Positions 45,215-57,360 are shown, counted from the stretch's first letter. The stretch is 64,000 nt of DNA from Holothuria scabra (GCA_037179385.1 CM074190.1:12110206-12174205), one strand, 5' to 3'. The notes: generated by a model not told the origin, from the sequence alone. Translations and numbers: made by a program.

Positions 45215-47430
45215 CCAGCTCACGCTCTACTGATATAACACACAGTTGCATGGCATGCTACAGTACAAGCCTCCTCATGGAATTTTGGAACTCCTTGACG
45301 TTTGGAGATACCTTTCCAACCTAATTTCGAGGTGTCAATCAACCGCCTCTCTGTGTTTTACTATACAGAGCTGTCTGTTCAAGAGATAGGATAGGCTGTT
45401 AAAGAGAAAAAAATATATTGGAGGTAGACTGATACCTTATACACATGGACCAAGTTAACAACATCCTAATTGAGCCCTTCAAAGAGATCAAGTTACAAGC
45501 CATCCTTCAATGACAAAAGAGGTCAAAGACAATTGATATATTAAGCCTAGTAATAAAAATCTCCTTTCCTCTATGGTGCCAGCTTTTTTGTTGGTAAAAT
45601 GTGATGGTATATTGTGAAGGATATACATGACTGTAAAAAATTGTCTAATATGGTATTTAATTGCTTTGTGTAAATTATTACACTTGTCACTTTTGATGCA
45701 GTTGTGTATTGTTACTGTATTTTCCCAGGGTCCTGATGCTCATGGGGAAACCTGCGAAACGTGAAAATTTGCAAAATTAATTCGAGGGACACTAAAGTCC
45801 TTGGAATTTTATCCTGAAATTGTGTGAAGAGTTGAAAAATGTCATGGAAAATGTTTGCATCATTCCATGCCCAAAATGTATTGTTCTTTTTACTCTAATT
45901 TTTATGAAAGTTTATGTGAAGTGTGAAGGAAATGTTATGGAAATTCTTTACTCTTTTTGCAGGCTTTGATAAGCAAACCATAAAAAGGTCAGGAAAGGTT
46001 TGCAGCGTGTGCATTGGGAATTTATATTTGAAATGATCACATGACATCCAAACTGTAAAAACCTGTGAATTTTTGTATGCTGCTCTGGAAAGAGACATTT
46101 ATTTAATGGGCAGGGATCTTGGGACTAATTTGTAGTGTTGCCCTTATAATGTTCCATTCATATAATGCTGCAAATGTCTGTGTGTGTGTGTGTGTGCCTA
46201 TTGGGTTAGAGTAAAGGTTTTGTTCATGTAAGTCTTAAAACTTGAAAAAAAGAAAAACGAGTTGAGAAAAATTTGAGGAAGAAGACAATATATGGGCAGT
46301 AAATTTTCATCATACTGTAACATGCTGACATCTTTAACATTGTAAATTGTGACATGAAATGTTAGTTCAAAATTGACTGCTTAGGGTTAATGGTGAAATT
46401 CTGGCTGATCAACTGAGTCCATATGTGTTTTTTTTTTTATTTTTAAACTGTCGTAGCCAAGCTTACAGATAGACCAAGTAAAAACATAGCATTGTTTTTA
46501 TGGCCAGAATGATGTCTGGCATCTGGTCACACAGTCCGAAGTTTGTGCTTGGTGTCAACTTTCTTACCAACCTACCAACCTACATAGCTGACATGATCTT
46601 TTTTTATTTCAATGGGATCTTTCTGTAGCTTGTGATGTAAGTCATATTACATAGAATTTATGTCTACTCTGTAGGGCAGTCAAACTTGTAGTGTACTTTC
46701 CTTTCTCTTTGAGAAGGAAATACTCAAAAGGTTTTGTTCCCCCCATATTGTTATTATTACAAGTATAATAGGTTGTATATTGTGTGTTCAGTCAAGGGCA
46801 TTGTGAATTATCTTTTAAATGGCTTGTGATTTCTGAAATATGTTTTCAATTGAAGAAATAGGTTTTACAAATACTGTACTGACCCTGGTATAATTGTCAT
46901 AGTAAAGATTTCATTCAGTACTTGTATCCCTATACTTCTACATCCCCCTGTGGGTTAGGGGTGCTAGAATATGCCCATGGTATTCCCTGCATGTTGTAGG
47001 AGGCGACTAAAGGAGAGGACTTGAATAGCATTTGAACAGTAAGACACTATATAACACATTTGTGTTGATGTGTTGTAAATATTATCTTACTAAAGTACAA
47101 AGCTAACCTATACTTCTACAGTGCACTGTGTGTCTTAGGTATGCTGTACTTACATTATGTAGTAATAGCTTCTTTAGTTATTGACAATGGGTAAAAAGAA
47201 AATATATGTCATTGGTTTTCATCAATTTCTGAAAATAAACAGCCCCTATTTTTTGAATGAAGCAAGTTGATAGTACATGTAGATTAGTCTAGTGTGACTC
47301 CAATGGGGGATGTTGCTGAAACCCATACTGCATTCATTATGAGATGTGGAATTCATGACTTTTATTACCAGTTTGGAATGAAATTTCCAGAACAATGATT
47401 AACTACTGCAGCTTTGCTGTACTATCCTGA
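45215..47430. other. Unassigned CpG-poor sequence
   Basis: No gene is recognised. A short (GT)n tract lies at 46176-46195. At 46961-47025 GGGTGCTAGAATATGCCC and GTAGGAGGCGACTAAAGG form a block that recurs in weaker form at 48180-48247 (AAAGGTGACTAAAG), suggesting an old dispersed repeat. Confidence 0.4.
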
Positions 47431-47963
47431 TGTTCCCACTTGGTGAAGTGCTTTTATTCCATTGGTCAGGGGAAAGAAATTGTAAGGTGTGAGGTTGATG
47501 AATGCCCCTCAAGTTTTTTTATTCCCATGTGCATGTTCCCATTTGATCCCCCTATACTGATCACCCCAAGCTCAATCAACTGAAAAATTGTGTGACCAAC
47601 CACAAGAGTGTTCCCATTCGATCACCTGCCAGTGATCTGATAACCCTGATCTGTCTGGCTCAGTTAACAGGAAGTTGTTTCGTTGAAGTTACATGTGCAG
47701 GTCAGGTTTGTTTACACTAGTTTGTGTGGTGTGAGTAGCTTTGCTGCGGAAGTATGTCATTGATCTAGAGTCACCTTGATCCGCCATTGTGTTCCCACTT
47801 GTTTTCTTTTTCTTGATCCCCTGCATGCGATCTGATCCTCCCCAAAGAGGCGATCAAATTCTCGGATCTAATCTAGGGAAAGAGAGTGTTCCCACTTGCA
47901 AATTGATCTCTTGCATGGGGTCTGAACCAGATCAGATCACCTGGTCGTTCTCAAGTGGGAACA
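47431..47963. mobile_element. Element with TGTTCCCACTTG ends, 533 bp
   Basis: TGTTCCCACTTGG starts the left end and TCAAGTGGGAACA closes the right end. The word GTTCCCA(C/T)T occurs at least five times inside, often followed by TGATC, so the subterminal regions are internally repetitive. The right end is overlapped by the target site of the next element. No clean target duplication. Confidence 0.65.
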
Positions 47964-47965
47964 CC

Positions 47966-48161
47966 AGAGGTGCCAACTCTCCCTGATTCTCAGTGAGGCT
48001 CCCTGAAAATTCAAGGATTTTTGTCCATTCCAACTAGCAAATATGAAAATCTCCCTGATTCAAGCAAATTTTCCCGCATTGAGTTGCATGTAATTCTAAA
48101 AAATCTCCCTGATTCATGTGTGAAATCTCCCTGATTTCTGGATGTAAATGTTGGCATCTCT
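47966..48161. mobile_element. hAT-like MITE, 196 bp
   Basis: The ends are AGAGGTGCCAAC and GTTGGCATCTCT. The flanks are GGAACACC (47958-47965) and GGAACATG (48162-48169), an 8-bp duplication with two mismatches. CTCCCTGATTC words repeat internally. It is inserted at the extreme right end of the preceding element and lies about 350 bp upstream of the fucosyltransferase exon. Confidence 0.75.
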
Positions 48162-48469
48162 GGAACATGCTCCATGTGTGCCATGGGTTTTTAGAATTCT
48201 GTATGTCCACTTTATTTCTGGTTGTAAAAGGTGACTAAAGAGAAAGACTTGCACCGTGTTTTAGCTGGATTTGAAATTTGGTATTTAAAACAGTATACTG
48301 CCTTTAACCTTTACCTTGTATGTACAGTAGTTGTTTGTTTTTGGTGTTTCATTATACCTCATCTACCTAACTCACTAACTCATGTTGTTTTGTTACAGTA
48401 TCAGCTTTGCTGAATACCAAGAGACATATCTTTACTATTGAGTAATATGTTTTATTCTGTTGTTTGAAT

Positions 48470-48505
48470 CTCTTGTTTTAACCTATTGTTTTATCATTTT
48501 CACAG
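48470..48505 (+). promoter_or_regulatory. 3' splice site before the fucosyltransferase coding exon
   Basis: A T-rich tract (about 48472-48500) ends in TTTTCACAG at 48505. The fucosyltransferase reading frame is open from the first base of the exon (codons CTG AAT CCA TTC AGA before the ATG at 48521). An upstream exon could therefore be 5' UTR only or could add residues. A second possible acceptor, TTTGTTACAG, ends at 48398. No donor site is assigned. Confidence 0.65.
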
Positions 48506-48520
48506 CTGAATCCATTCAGA

Positions 48521-50044
48521 ATGCGGCGCTGGTTGTCTCTGTTGATGGGACCAACCAGAGTGGGTGCCCGGTCAGCTCTTCTTGTCATCATAGTACTCCT
48601 AGTCCTCCATACATCCTTCCTCCTCATCATTCGTACGGGTGTACTCCTAAATGTGGCCGATTCTCAAGATGTTAAGCGCTCTGTTGACTCAAATTCAGTG
48701 GGGAGTATCACAAGTAAAGATATGAACGAACGGACTCGCTTCAGAACTAACAGTACAAAAGACGATGAAGGTTACCCTATTCAAGACACTAGTGCTTATC
48801 AAGCTGCTCAATCAGTCGGGAGGAAAAAACTTGACACTGGTAAAGGATCCCATGACGGTGGTTTTGACGAAGAGTTTCCAGACCATGCACCCATCATTAA
48901 GGCTGCACAATCTCCAAAATCATCCTACGAAAAGAAGAAAGACTGTATACGATATATTTCTATATATACCCCACGAGCAGCACCATTTAATTACTGGCGA
49001 GAGTATGTAGAGATTAAAGAAGCCTTTGACAATGCTAATAATGAAAAAATTACCCAGAGGAAAGAATTCCCTACAATATACGTAGAATGTCCTGGATACA
49101 GATGTGATGTTGCTGTGCGGCCAACTGCGGATGCCAAATTTCTTAGTCGCAGCGATGCAATTATCTTAAACATGGCACCCCATGAAGTGAAACAAAAGAT
49201 GCCTGCCATTTCCAAAAAATTTGCTGCTGATTTGCCTCGAAGGGTTAAACTATTTTTCTATGCCATGGAGAGCCCCCTTATGATGAATTTCTGGGACAGT
49301 ACTATAAAAGATGTAAGTTACCATTATACAATGACATACCATTCCATGTCAGATGCTTGGATACCATACGGGAGGTACGTCCCTGGTACTCCCATTGATA
49401 AAGAACCTATAGATTTTACGGAAGGAAAGACAAAACTTATAGCATGGATGGCTAGTAACTGTTTGAATACATTTTGGCCACGGATAGAATTTGTAAAAGA
49501 GTTGCAGCGATACATACAGATAGACACATATGGAAAGTGTGGCAATTTAACATGTCTACCTGCACTCAGTCCAAATTGCACCAGATTACTTCAACCGTAC
49601 AAATTTTACCTTGCCCTGGAGAATGCAGCTTGTGATGAATACATCAGTGAAAAATTTTGGGACAACTGTTTGAAGCAAGGGGTGGTCCCAGTTGTTTATG
49701 GTGGACGCCGTGAGGCTTACGAGAGAGTAGCCCCACCCAACTCCTTTATTCATATAAGTGACTTTGCCTCTATAAAAGATCTTGCAGAATATTTACTTCT
49801 TTTAGACAAAAATGATGAAATGTACAATTCATATTTTAAGTGGAGGTTAGAGGGAACGGTAGAAAAAGTCTATCCTAACCTTCACCCGAGAAGTTTTTGC
49901 AATATTCTTCCAAAGATATCAAAATATAGCAAACCTCCTGTTCATTTAGCACATGAATCTAAGTATTACCAGTCTTGTAGGGCCACCTTTAATAGAACAT
50001 TTTTCAAGGAAGGTGATATAAACACATGGACTCCATGGAGGTGA
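48521..50044 (+). CDS. Alpha-(1,3)-fucosyltransferase, GT10 family
   Basis: A Golgi type II membrane glycosyltransferase expected to move fucose from GDP-fucose onto N-acetylglucosamine of glycans. At the start, basic MRRW precedes a transmembrane anchor at about residues 19-37. A polar, likely unstructured stem follows to about residue 140, then the GT10 N-terminal and C-terminal catalytic halves (about 141-280 and 281-465). The family motif YKFYLALENAACDEYISEKF starts at residue 360 and continues WDN. ESP (250-252) and MTY...D..IPYGRY (271-286) are also typical. N-glycosylation sequons lie at N77, N342, N352 and N491. The 507 residues exceed vertebrate Lewis-type enzymes (about 360-405) mainly through the stem. 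The coding region has no intron. The start has A at -3 and puts the anchor in the right place, but the frame is open back to the splice acceptor. Whether it makes Lewis-type or core fucose cannot be told from sequence. Confidence 0.95.
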   Translation: MRRWLSLLMGPTRVGARSALLVIIVLLVLHTSFLLIIRTGVLLNVADSQDVKRSVDSNSVGSITSKDMNERTRFRTNSTKDDEGYPIQDTSAYQAAQSVGRKKLDTGKGSHDGGFDEEFPDHAPIIKAAQSPKSSYEKKKDCIRYISIYTPRAAPFNYWREYVEIKEAFDNANNEKITQRKEFPTIYVECPGYRCDVAVRPTADAKFLSRSDAIILNMAPHEVKQKMPAISKKFAADLPRRVKLFFYAMESPLMMNFWDSTIKDVSYHYTMTYHSMSDAWIPYGRYVPGTPIDKEPIDFTEGKTKLIAWMASNCLNTFWPRIEFVKELQRYIQIDTYGKCGNLTCLPALSPNCTRLLQPYKFYLALENAACDEYISEKFWDNCLKQGVVPVVYGGRREAYERVAPPNSFIHISDFASIKDLAEYLLLLDKNDEMYNSYFKWRLEGTVEKVYPNLHPRSFCNILPKISKYSKPPVHLAHESKYYQSCRATFNRTFFKEGDINTWTPWR

Positions 50045-51052
50045 TGACAGCAGCAAAGAACAAATAAACTTTCCTCAGTCTGTTTCTGCACTGGTCGTCT
50101 GAAGCATGGTAGTCTATCAAAACAGAAGAGTCATCAACTTGCAAGAATGGCATCAAATGTTATGAAGAAAGTACAGGATACATGAACTTCTGTTTTTAAT
50201 GGTTTGGTTTTATGTCGCAGTGGCCATACCTATGACTGTTCATATATTCTGTACTCAAGAAGAATAATTTCTGGTTTCTGAGGTCATTTACTGACTGTTA
50301 GCACTTGGCAGAAAGAAAAGCAATATCTTGATTACCAAGCTACAGTATTAAGCACTAATTATCACTCCGCACCGCAGTTGGTGGATATCTGTTACCTCAT
50401 TAAATATTGTACCACTTTCAGGAAATTAAAAATGCTCTTTAACATGAGTGTCTTGTCTACAGTACTCTATAGTATAAAATTTACTCTTTTAAGACTGTGC
50501 ATAATATTAAAGATAATGGGGTTTGATGAAGAAGGGTCATGGGATGGATATCAGTGATCAGGCTTGGGATGGCTATTTAATGACAGTCAGTGATGTGATT
50601 ATAAATTGATAGCAGTTGTTTAACTTTTGACTTAAGTCAGAAAAGTTTGATCAGGGTCTGTTACTCCGTTTTTTGGATGGAATTCAGTTGAATAATGAGG
50701 TCTGGAAGATGAAACTGCTGTTTCTGTTAAAATGAAATGCTGTAGTCTAATGGTAGTTTAGTTGCCCTCACGACTGAAGTACAGTATGCCATGTGTTCAG
50801 AGTACAGTACTTTGAGTCTCATAACTGGTGAGTCAACATCAGTCAAATGCTGAGAAAAAGTCATTCCATTAATCTTTTGGGAATCCAGTAAGAGTCACTT
50901 GGTTCTCACTAAAAGTAAGGTATGTATGTGTGTGATGAGATTGAAAACTTTTGGAATAGAAAAATTTCAAATGCTTTTGATCAGGAATTCAAAGCAGTTT
51001 TCAAAATTCATGACTAGACACTTTTCTGAATTGTGCACAAAAATTTTACAAA
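50045..51052 (+). other. 3' UTR and downstream sequence of the fucosyltransferase gene
   Basis: An AATAAA lies at 50063-50068, only about 19 bases after the stop, which is unusually close; the true polyadenylation site may be further on. No coding sequence is recognised. Confidence 0.4.
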
Positions 51053-51211
51053 CCAGGACACCACAGAATTCACAATTTAAACTTTTTTCAGTACCTATTG
51101 GACACAAAACTTTACTTACTATGCTAACTACTGTATTTGTCATTTGGCAGTCACCCTACAGTATAACAATCTTATTAAGTTGTTGATATCAACTCACTGA
51201 GCCCCTTTAAG
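51053..51211 (+). repeat. Dispersed repeat B, copy 2 (uninterrupted)
   Basis: This copy of the repeat at 36975-37457 lacks the hAT insertion. It reads TTACTATGCTAACTACTGTA at 51114-51133 across the insertion point, then GGCAGTCACCC, and GATATCAACTCACTGAGCCC at the right end. Confidence 0.75.
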
Positions 51212-51317
51212 TTACTGTCATTTGTTCAGATAGGGCTGATGAGTCAGGTATTGGTGAAGAGAGTCACTTACCTTGGAAGTGGTTTTAATGAATCAGTTGG
51301 GAGTCAGTTGCCCTTAA

Positions 51318-51568
51318 CCCTTTACCGTTGTTTGGGTCCTTTTGGACCCATACGGAGAGCTCGGCTGTCACCCATCTTTACTGTTTCACGCGGAGCTCAA
51401 AACTGCGAGTAGCTACCCGAAAATTCGGCCACAACAATGAGAGAGACAATGGTTTAAGGTCTTGGGGTCAATGACCTACGGAAGCCGATGCGGGGCGGGC
51501 TACGTCCGCTTTTCCGCCCACTCCCGGGGCGTGCAAGTATGCCCCGATCGGAGCACAACGGTAAAGGG
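51318..51568. mobile_element. piggyBac-like MITE, 251 bp
   Basis: TTAA at 51314-51317 and 51569-51572 flank perfect inverted ends CCCTTTACCGTTGT and ACAACGGTAAAGGG. The TTAA target and CCC(T) start are the piggyBac signature. The interior is GC- and CpG-rich against AT-rich surroundings, as expected for a recent insertion. There is no transposase frame. Confidence 0.93.
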
Positions 51569-51572
51569 TTAA

Positions 51573-52345
51573 TACAGTTACTGTAGGCACAGTGCTGTAT
51601 AGGATGAGATTATTATTTATCATATACGTAAGTCATGTGCTTTGCACTCAAATTTTTGTGGCAAGACTCTATATACACCTACAGTAGCAAGATATCACAC
51701 ATGCCTTTCATAAGGGGCTTTATCCTTGTGGATATGCCTGGTTGCCTACTACACATTGTGATAATGACCAAAATGATACTTTTGGGGTATTTTTTCCATT
51801 TCTTTGGCTTGTTTTGGTGAAGTCACACTATGGTCTCTTTGTTTTTTCTTTTCTGGGAAAGGGGGTGGCTGGGGCATTGGGAAGAGCAAACTCATGGCCA
51901 TGCTCCACTGTCAATAAACAATCAACAATTTCCACTTGAAAAGATGGAGATTTAAGGAAGGATTTTGTGCACTATACGCCTAAAGCCATGATGAAAAATC
52001 ATTGGCCATCTAGTGAAGCATGGTCTTGTACTATTTCAGACCTGCTGGACCCCCAAAATGCCCAATTTTAGCAATAATAGGCAAAAAAGCGGCACTAAAA
52101 GAACAGTACTTTACTACTTTGCAAAATGAATTTTTTCCTTTGGAAAAAGTTCACTACAGTACAGCCATGGAATTTAGGTTCAGTAAACTTGTAGTATATA
52201 ATGAAAGTAAGACCAGTTGGTTTTATAAAGACTTTTATAAGTTGTTTGTACTGTATGAAGTCCTGTAATAGAATGCTAAGACAGTAGAGATGTAATACCT
52301 GTATGAGTTTTTGTTGTATAATTTGTAATATTGTAGTTACTTATA
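51573..52345. other. Unassigned CpG-poor sequence
   Basis: No gene is recognised; short open frames have no domain. Confidence 0.4.
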
Positions 52346-52349
52346 GGTC

Positions 52350-52592
52350 AAGAGCAGTCCCCCCAAACTTATCTTGAAGCAACAGCTAAATATCACAATT
52401 TTCTTATTATATCTCTTTTTAGTATCTTTCATCATATTCCATTATTTCAGTATTGCCAAGGTGAAACAAGGAGTTATTTGTAAAAAAACATTTCACATTC
52501 AAAGAAAAAATTGTCACATGCCTTTCAACAGCCAATCATGAAACAGCATGGTGCACTGTATACTTCGAGTTGAGATGACTGCTCCTGCCCTT
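52350..52592 (+). mobile_element. MITE family 2, complete-looking copy
   Basis: The left end AGAGCAGTCCCCCCAAACTT and right end GAGTTGAGATGACTGCTCCT are imperfect inverted repeats. The complement of the right part gives CATGCTGTTTCATGATTGG, matching the 38.7 kb copy. The site GGCATGTGACAA (in complement) is the uninterrupted equivalent of the GTCAT target of the 910-bp element. Confidence 0.75.
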
Positions 52593-53090
52593 TAAGTAAA
52601 CTGGTGTTGCCCCTGGGAGGCTTAGGAGGCTTACTCTGGTTCTAATTTTTGTTTTAGATTATTTCTCATTTTTGTTTTTACTTTGATATGTTGTAAAAGT
52701 TGAAACACCTTGGGTCCTTTAACTTGTAATTTGGCACAGTGCATTTAGAACTTTCCCTTGAAATTTGGACATCACAAAGTTAGTGGTAGTTTAACATTCT
52801 TTTTGTGTGTTTTTATACCAAAATTTGAAAGTAAATAATTGTTTTAAATATTCATAGATGCTGAGTGTTTATGGGGTGTGAGTGTTGCACTCATGTCTAG
52901 TTATTAAGCCATTAAACTCCAGACCAATATAATTGTTTTTAAAAGTGTCCATTTGCTATCAAAAGGTCTTGGCAGAAGTAAGCATTGGTATCATGTGTAT
53001 GCTGTGTCACACAGAGCTTGACAGGTGCAGATGTGAAAGTGTTGGGTTAGGGGGTGGTTGGGATGCCTTTCAGTTAACCAAAAATATGAT
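52593..53090. other. Unassigned CpG-poor sequence
   Basis: No gene or element is recognised. Confidence 0.4.
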
Positions 53091-53358
53091 CCCATAGCTA
53101 TAGACGAATCCAATAAGGGCTTGATTTTAGTGACTGTAGGTAGCTATAGTGGGATCCATCAGCCTTTAATCATCTTCATTTATTATTTACGTGAATTTCA
53201 AATCCTCATAAATCCTCAGAGATGTTGAGAAAATCAAGATACACTTCAGTGTACAACCATCCATAGGAAAGGTAAGGAAGGAAATTTATAGATTAAAGGT
53301 GATGGACCTCAGTAATGGCTGACTGAAATCAGACCATCACAATCTGTCAGGATTTGTC
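53091..53358 (-). repeat. Dispersed repeat C, copy 2
   Basis: In complement this matches 20725-20973. Its outer end carries a loose palindrome (GATCCCATAGCTATAG against CTATAGTGGGATC, 53091-53156), which may be one terminus of the element. Confidence 0.75.
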
Positions 53359-56300
53359 TACAAAATTAAGATGATTCCCACACTGCTTATTATCTTTTGT
53401 GACATGTGGGTCCTATTGTTCTGACTGAATACTCAAATAAATCCTGTGTTGAACAAAATATACTGTACAGTATGAGTGTTATAACAAAACAAGTTTGCAA
53501 GTTTTCACAATGGAAATTCTAAGGCTAGCTCTATAGACCAAGGCCAGTGTATAGCTCTATGTCTTCAGGTGTGTATGCCCCAAGTACTAAAGTAATTGTT
53601 TGGTTTATGTGTATACATGGAGAGTGACACAGATCACAAAGCCTGTAATTTATTAATAGATAATAACATAGTTCCATGAACTGCAATTTGTATTATGTGA
53701 TATTTTTTGTTGTTCCTTAAAGGGAACAAATGATGAGATTGTTTCCAATGAACCTTGCTTTGATAAATTAGCTGCATGATAAAAGTCTTCCATATATTGC
53801 CTTTGCTTTTCTTTTTTCTTTTGATGGTGTCTAAGAGTAAAAATTTTATAGACATGTCTAAGATGATCTACGTATGTGAATCTATCTGCTTGGATTAGCA
53901 GCAAAAAGTATCAGCTTGTGGTTAAAAGAAGATGTACATGTTTTAAGTAAAAAAAGAGGGGGGGGCTTAACAGGGGTAAGGGAATGGGTGTTGGATTCTT
54001 TTGAAGGTTCTCGTAAGAGACATATGCGTGCTACCCACTCCCTTTCATGACAGTCCTAATGGCTTGTAGATATCCTGGCCACTATTTCTAGTACTCTTCT
54101 GTTGTTGCCAAATTTTGTGTACTGTGGGCTTCAAATTGGAGACAGTAAAACATATTTATGAAAGGCATTGTGTATGAATTACTGTAATATCAGGTATTGT
54201 GTGCCAGTTTTGTGTTGATTTTTACTATTGTCATTTTGATCTACTCATTGCCATGGTGCTTTAATGGATAGTGAAGTATTTATTATGAAACACTTCATTA
54301 ATTATTGTCGTAATTATTCCATATTTATATCTGCCAATACTCCCATATACTTGCTAATCTTTCAGGTATGATGTCCAATTAATCACTCTACAGATCATTT
54401 GCTAAGCTTTACTGTATCAGCTACAGCCATGCTTTGTATACACAAATAACATTTCAATTTAGCAGAACAGCTTTAAAGGCCATATTGTTATGTGTGCCAG
54501 AATAAAACATGGCTGAGGGATCTGCAGTCTGTGGTTTTGACATGGTACCTTTAAGTTGAGCTTACTGTAAATGTAGGTAATACTAAATCAGTATAAATGA
54601 GTCTATTTTTCATTCAAAGTTGTGAACACCATTTTTCCCATTTACCTACCCTGTGTAGTGTATATATGCCCAGTAAGGTACCCACAAGACTAATAAAATT
54701 TTTATGAATGTTATGGGGACATTGCAAGTGATTGTTTGCTGTGCAAACAACATTTGTTAAATATAAGGGTAGTGTGTTCTTTGAACTAATATCAAAAATG
54801 AGATTGAATTTTGTATCAATATATGTAATGTTTACATCTGTACAACAAATGTGAAAAAAATGCTATGTCAAATCCGTGGGCAGCAGATACCTTAGCCGTG
54901 CCTTGCTTCTAGTACACATATAGCAAGATAAAGCCAACTTAATCTAGCTGTTATAGTATGTCTAGTTGCAATGCATGACTGCAGCTGTTTGAAGCTTGGC
55001 CATTTTGAAATTTGGCTTTTTTGGTTAATAGTCACATGCACAAAAGCAACTCTTGACAAGACTTAATCTACTTAAATACCTATAACCAACAGTTCTACGC
55101 ATTTGTACACACCTGATAAGATTTTCATTTGCCAAATTAGCTGAAGTGGTAGGATATTTCCATTTGGACCATTCCAATATTGTTTCACGATAATTTTAAT
55201 GATGTGAGACACCAAAAATGTTCATTCCAAATTTGCAAATTTACTATTAGAGATCTGATAGTTGATATTGTACTTGGAGACTTTCTCTATATGGTAGGGT
55301 TCCTGACTCTCCCCCCACCCTTCCCCCCTCCTGAAATGAGGACAGTAATGCTACTCATAAGAATGGGAATAGTCAGTGTGATCACTTTAATGTTTTAGGA
55401 TGAGAGGAAAAGGGTCTGAGAGGGGGCAGTCCTACCCATCTGAATATTTGTAGTTATCAGTGTGATATATTTATCTCAGTTTTAGAATTCAAATATTGTC
55501 AACTATATGTTATGACAGTGTAAGAATGAACCCAAACTGCTTGCAGTATTTGTTGCTGCCTGGTAAAATTCTCTTTTACTGAGAAGACAACTTTGAAAAT
55601 TTCTTGGTACTGTATTCTTATCACGATTGCTTGAAAGCTCTGGCTCTTTTGACCAAACAAATATTTGTAATTTATTCGTTGAGGATACCAAGGTGTTTTT
55701 AAGTTTTCTCCATGTAGTTTTGAGGTATCGGTATCAAACTTGTTTTTCTTCCCCAGTGTTGCCAGAGGACATGATGTACTATCATTTTTAAGGAATGGGG
55801 TAAACCTGAATTGCAGGATATCCTTTGTTAACTTTAGGTGCTAAAAATTTTTGTCATGTTTATGGTAGGAAGTTTCAGGTTGTTTTGGCAGTGCTCCTGG
55901 TAGCAGTACTTTCCGTCTATGATGTGCCTCCAAAAATGATAAACTTTCATGTGTAGGGGGAAGCTCTTTAAGTTTCTTCTAGCTTAATTTATGTCCACTG
56001 TTAATTGGCAGAGTAAAGGTTGGCTATATTTGTCTGTTGCATAGGTCTTCAGGTATAAAAAGAGGAGAAAGACCTTAAAAAGAGAAAGAGAGGTCTCAGC
56101 TCTTTCTATCACTTTTGTATTCATAAGAAAGAAGAAGAAAAATACATTTTGAGCTTTAGAATCAAATTTACTTAAAATTATTTAATGTTAAGACATATAG
56201 GAGGAGCAAGATATTATTTTAAAATTGCGACATAACATTTTGTTGTTGTTGATGTTCATGAAGAAAATGTGGTGTTGATACAAACACCATAGTCTTAAGA

Positions 56301-57360
56301 AATTAATTTCCTTTCCATGAATATCTTCCCTCAAAAAGTTAAATTATGAATGCTGTTATTTTGTTAACACACCATCAAAGTAACAACAATCCGGCATTGT
56401 GCCTAATATATTTTTTGTACTTTTTTATTAAGTGCAATGCATTAAAGTACAAACTTCGGCATTGTGGGTGCTGCTTCATTACTGTTGGGTAACACAAATT
56501 TCTGTTTTACATAGTTACAAAATTGTTTTCAAGAGATCAAGAGCAATTTCATGAAGAAATAATGTAAATCTTAGATTTAAAGGAAAATTCAAGACTTTTA
56601 AGAGTAAAAGTAACACATGAACAGTAACTGGACTGTTTTTCTGTAACTGTTCATTGCAAAGTATAACTGTAGTCGAACTCACTGGCACAGCCTACAGCTT
56701 TTATTCTGTTATGCCTTTCTGAACCTGGGTAAACAGTTTCTTTGGAGGAGTCAAAAATATTATTGATGCCTTTGAAGATTCCTTCCTGCCATATTTTAGA
56801 CTTTTGAGTGATAAAAACTTAGTTCACAATGTAATTGATGGTGAGAAAACAATACACTTAAAATAATGCAGTTGCAATGTAGGAGATGAACTTAATCTTC
56901 AGTTAATTATTTCTTCTTATGAAATTAGGAATTCTTATTGTTAAAAGAGATTTTTTATTGTATATATTTACAAGTATTTATCAGTAAAATAAAAAAAATA
57001 ATAATTTTGAAAACATGTAGACCTTTATAAAAGAAAATGTGTTTGTCTTTTGTTGAAATATTTTGAGTGTGTGTTGCCTATCAAGAGGGATTAAGGACAT
57101 ATGTTTTTCATTCAAAGGGATTAGCATTAAGGACATATGTTCCCCATTTGAGTCAAGTACAATGCAGCTTTCCATTGTGCAGGTATCCTTTTTCCCTTCA
57201 TTTCTCAGTCATCAAGATTTTTCATCACAAGATAGCTTAGCAAAAAAGGATAGGCCTACTGATAGATTCTGGATGTATAGTCAGGTGAAAAGGGGAAGGT
57301 TGAAACTTGGTGTACTTTTCTCTAGTCATGTTACAATTGACAAAAATATTGCCACATAAC
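53359..57360. other. Unassigned CpG-poor sequence, 4 kb
   Basis: No gene is recognised. The G-run at 53957-53964 and the AT-rich composition are the only visible features. Open frames of 60-98 codons have no domain. Confidence 0.4.

Noticed and set aside
50063..50068. AATAAA as the polyadenylation signal of the fucosyltransferase gene
   Set aside because: Only about 19 bases after the stop codon; not enough evidence to choose it over later sites.
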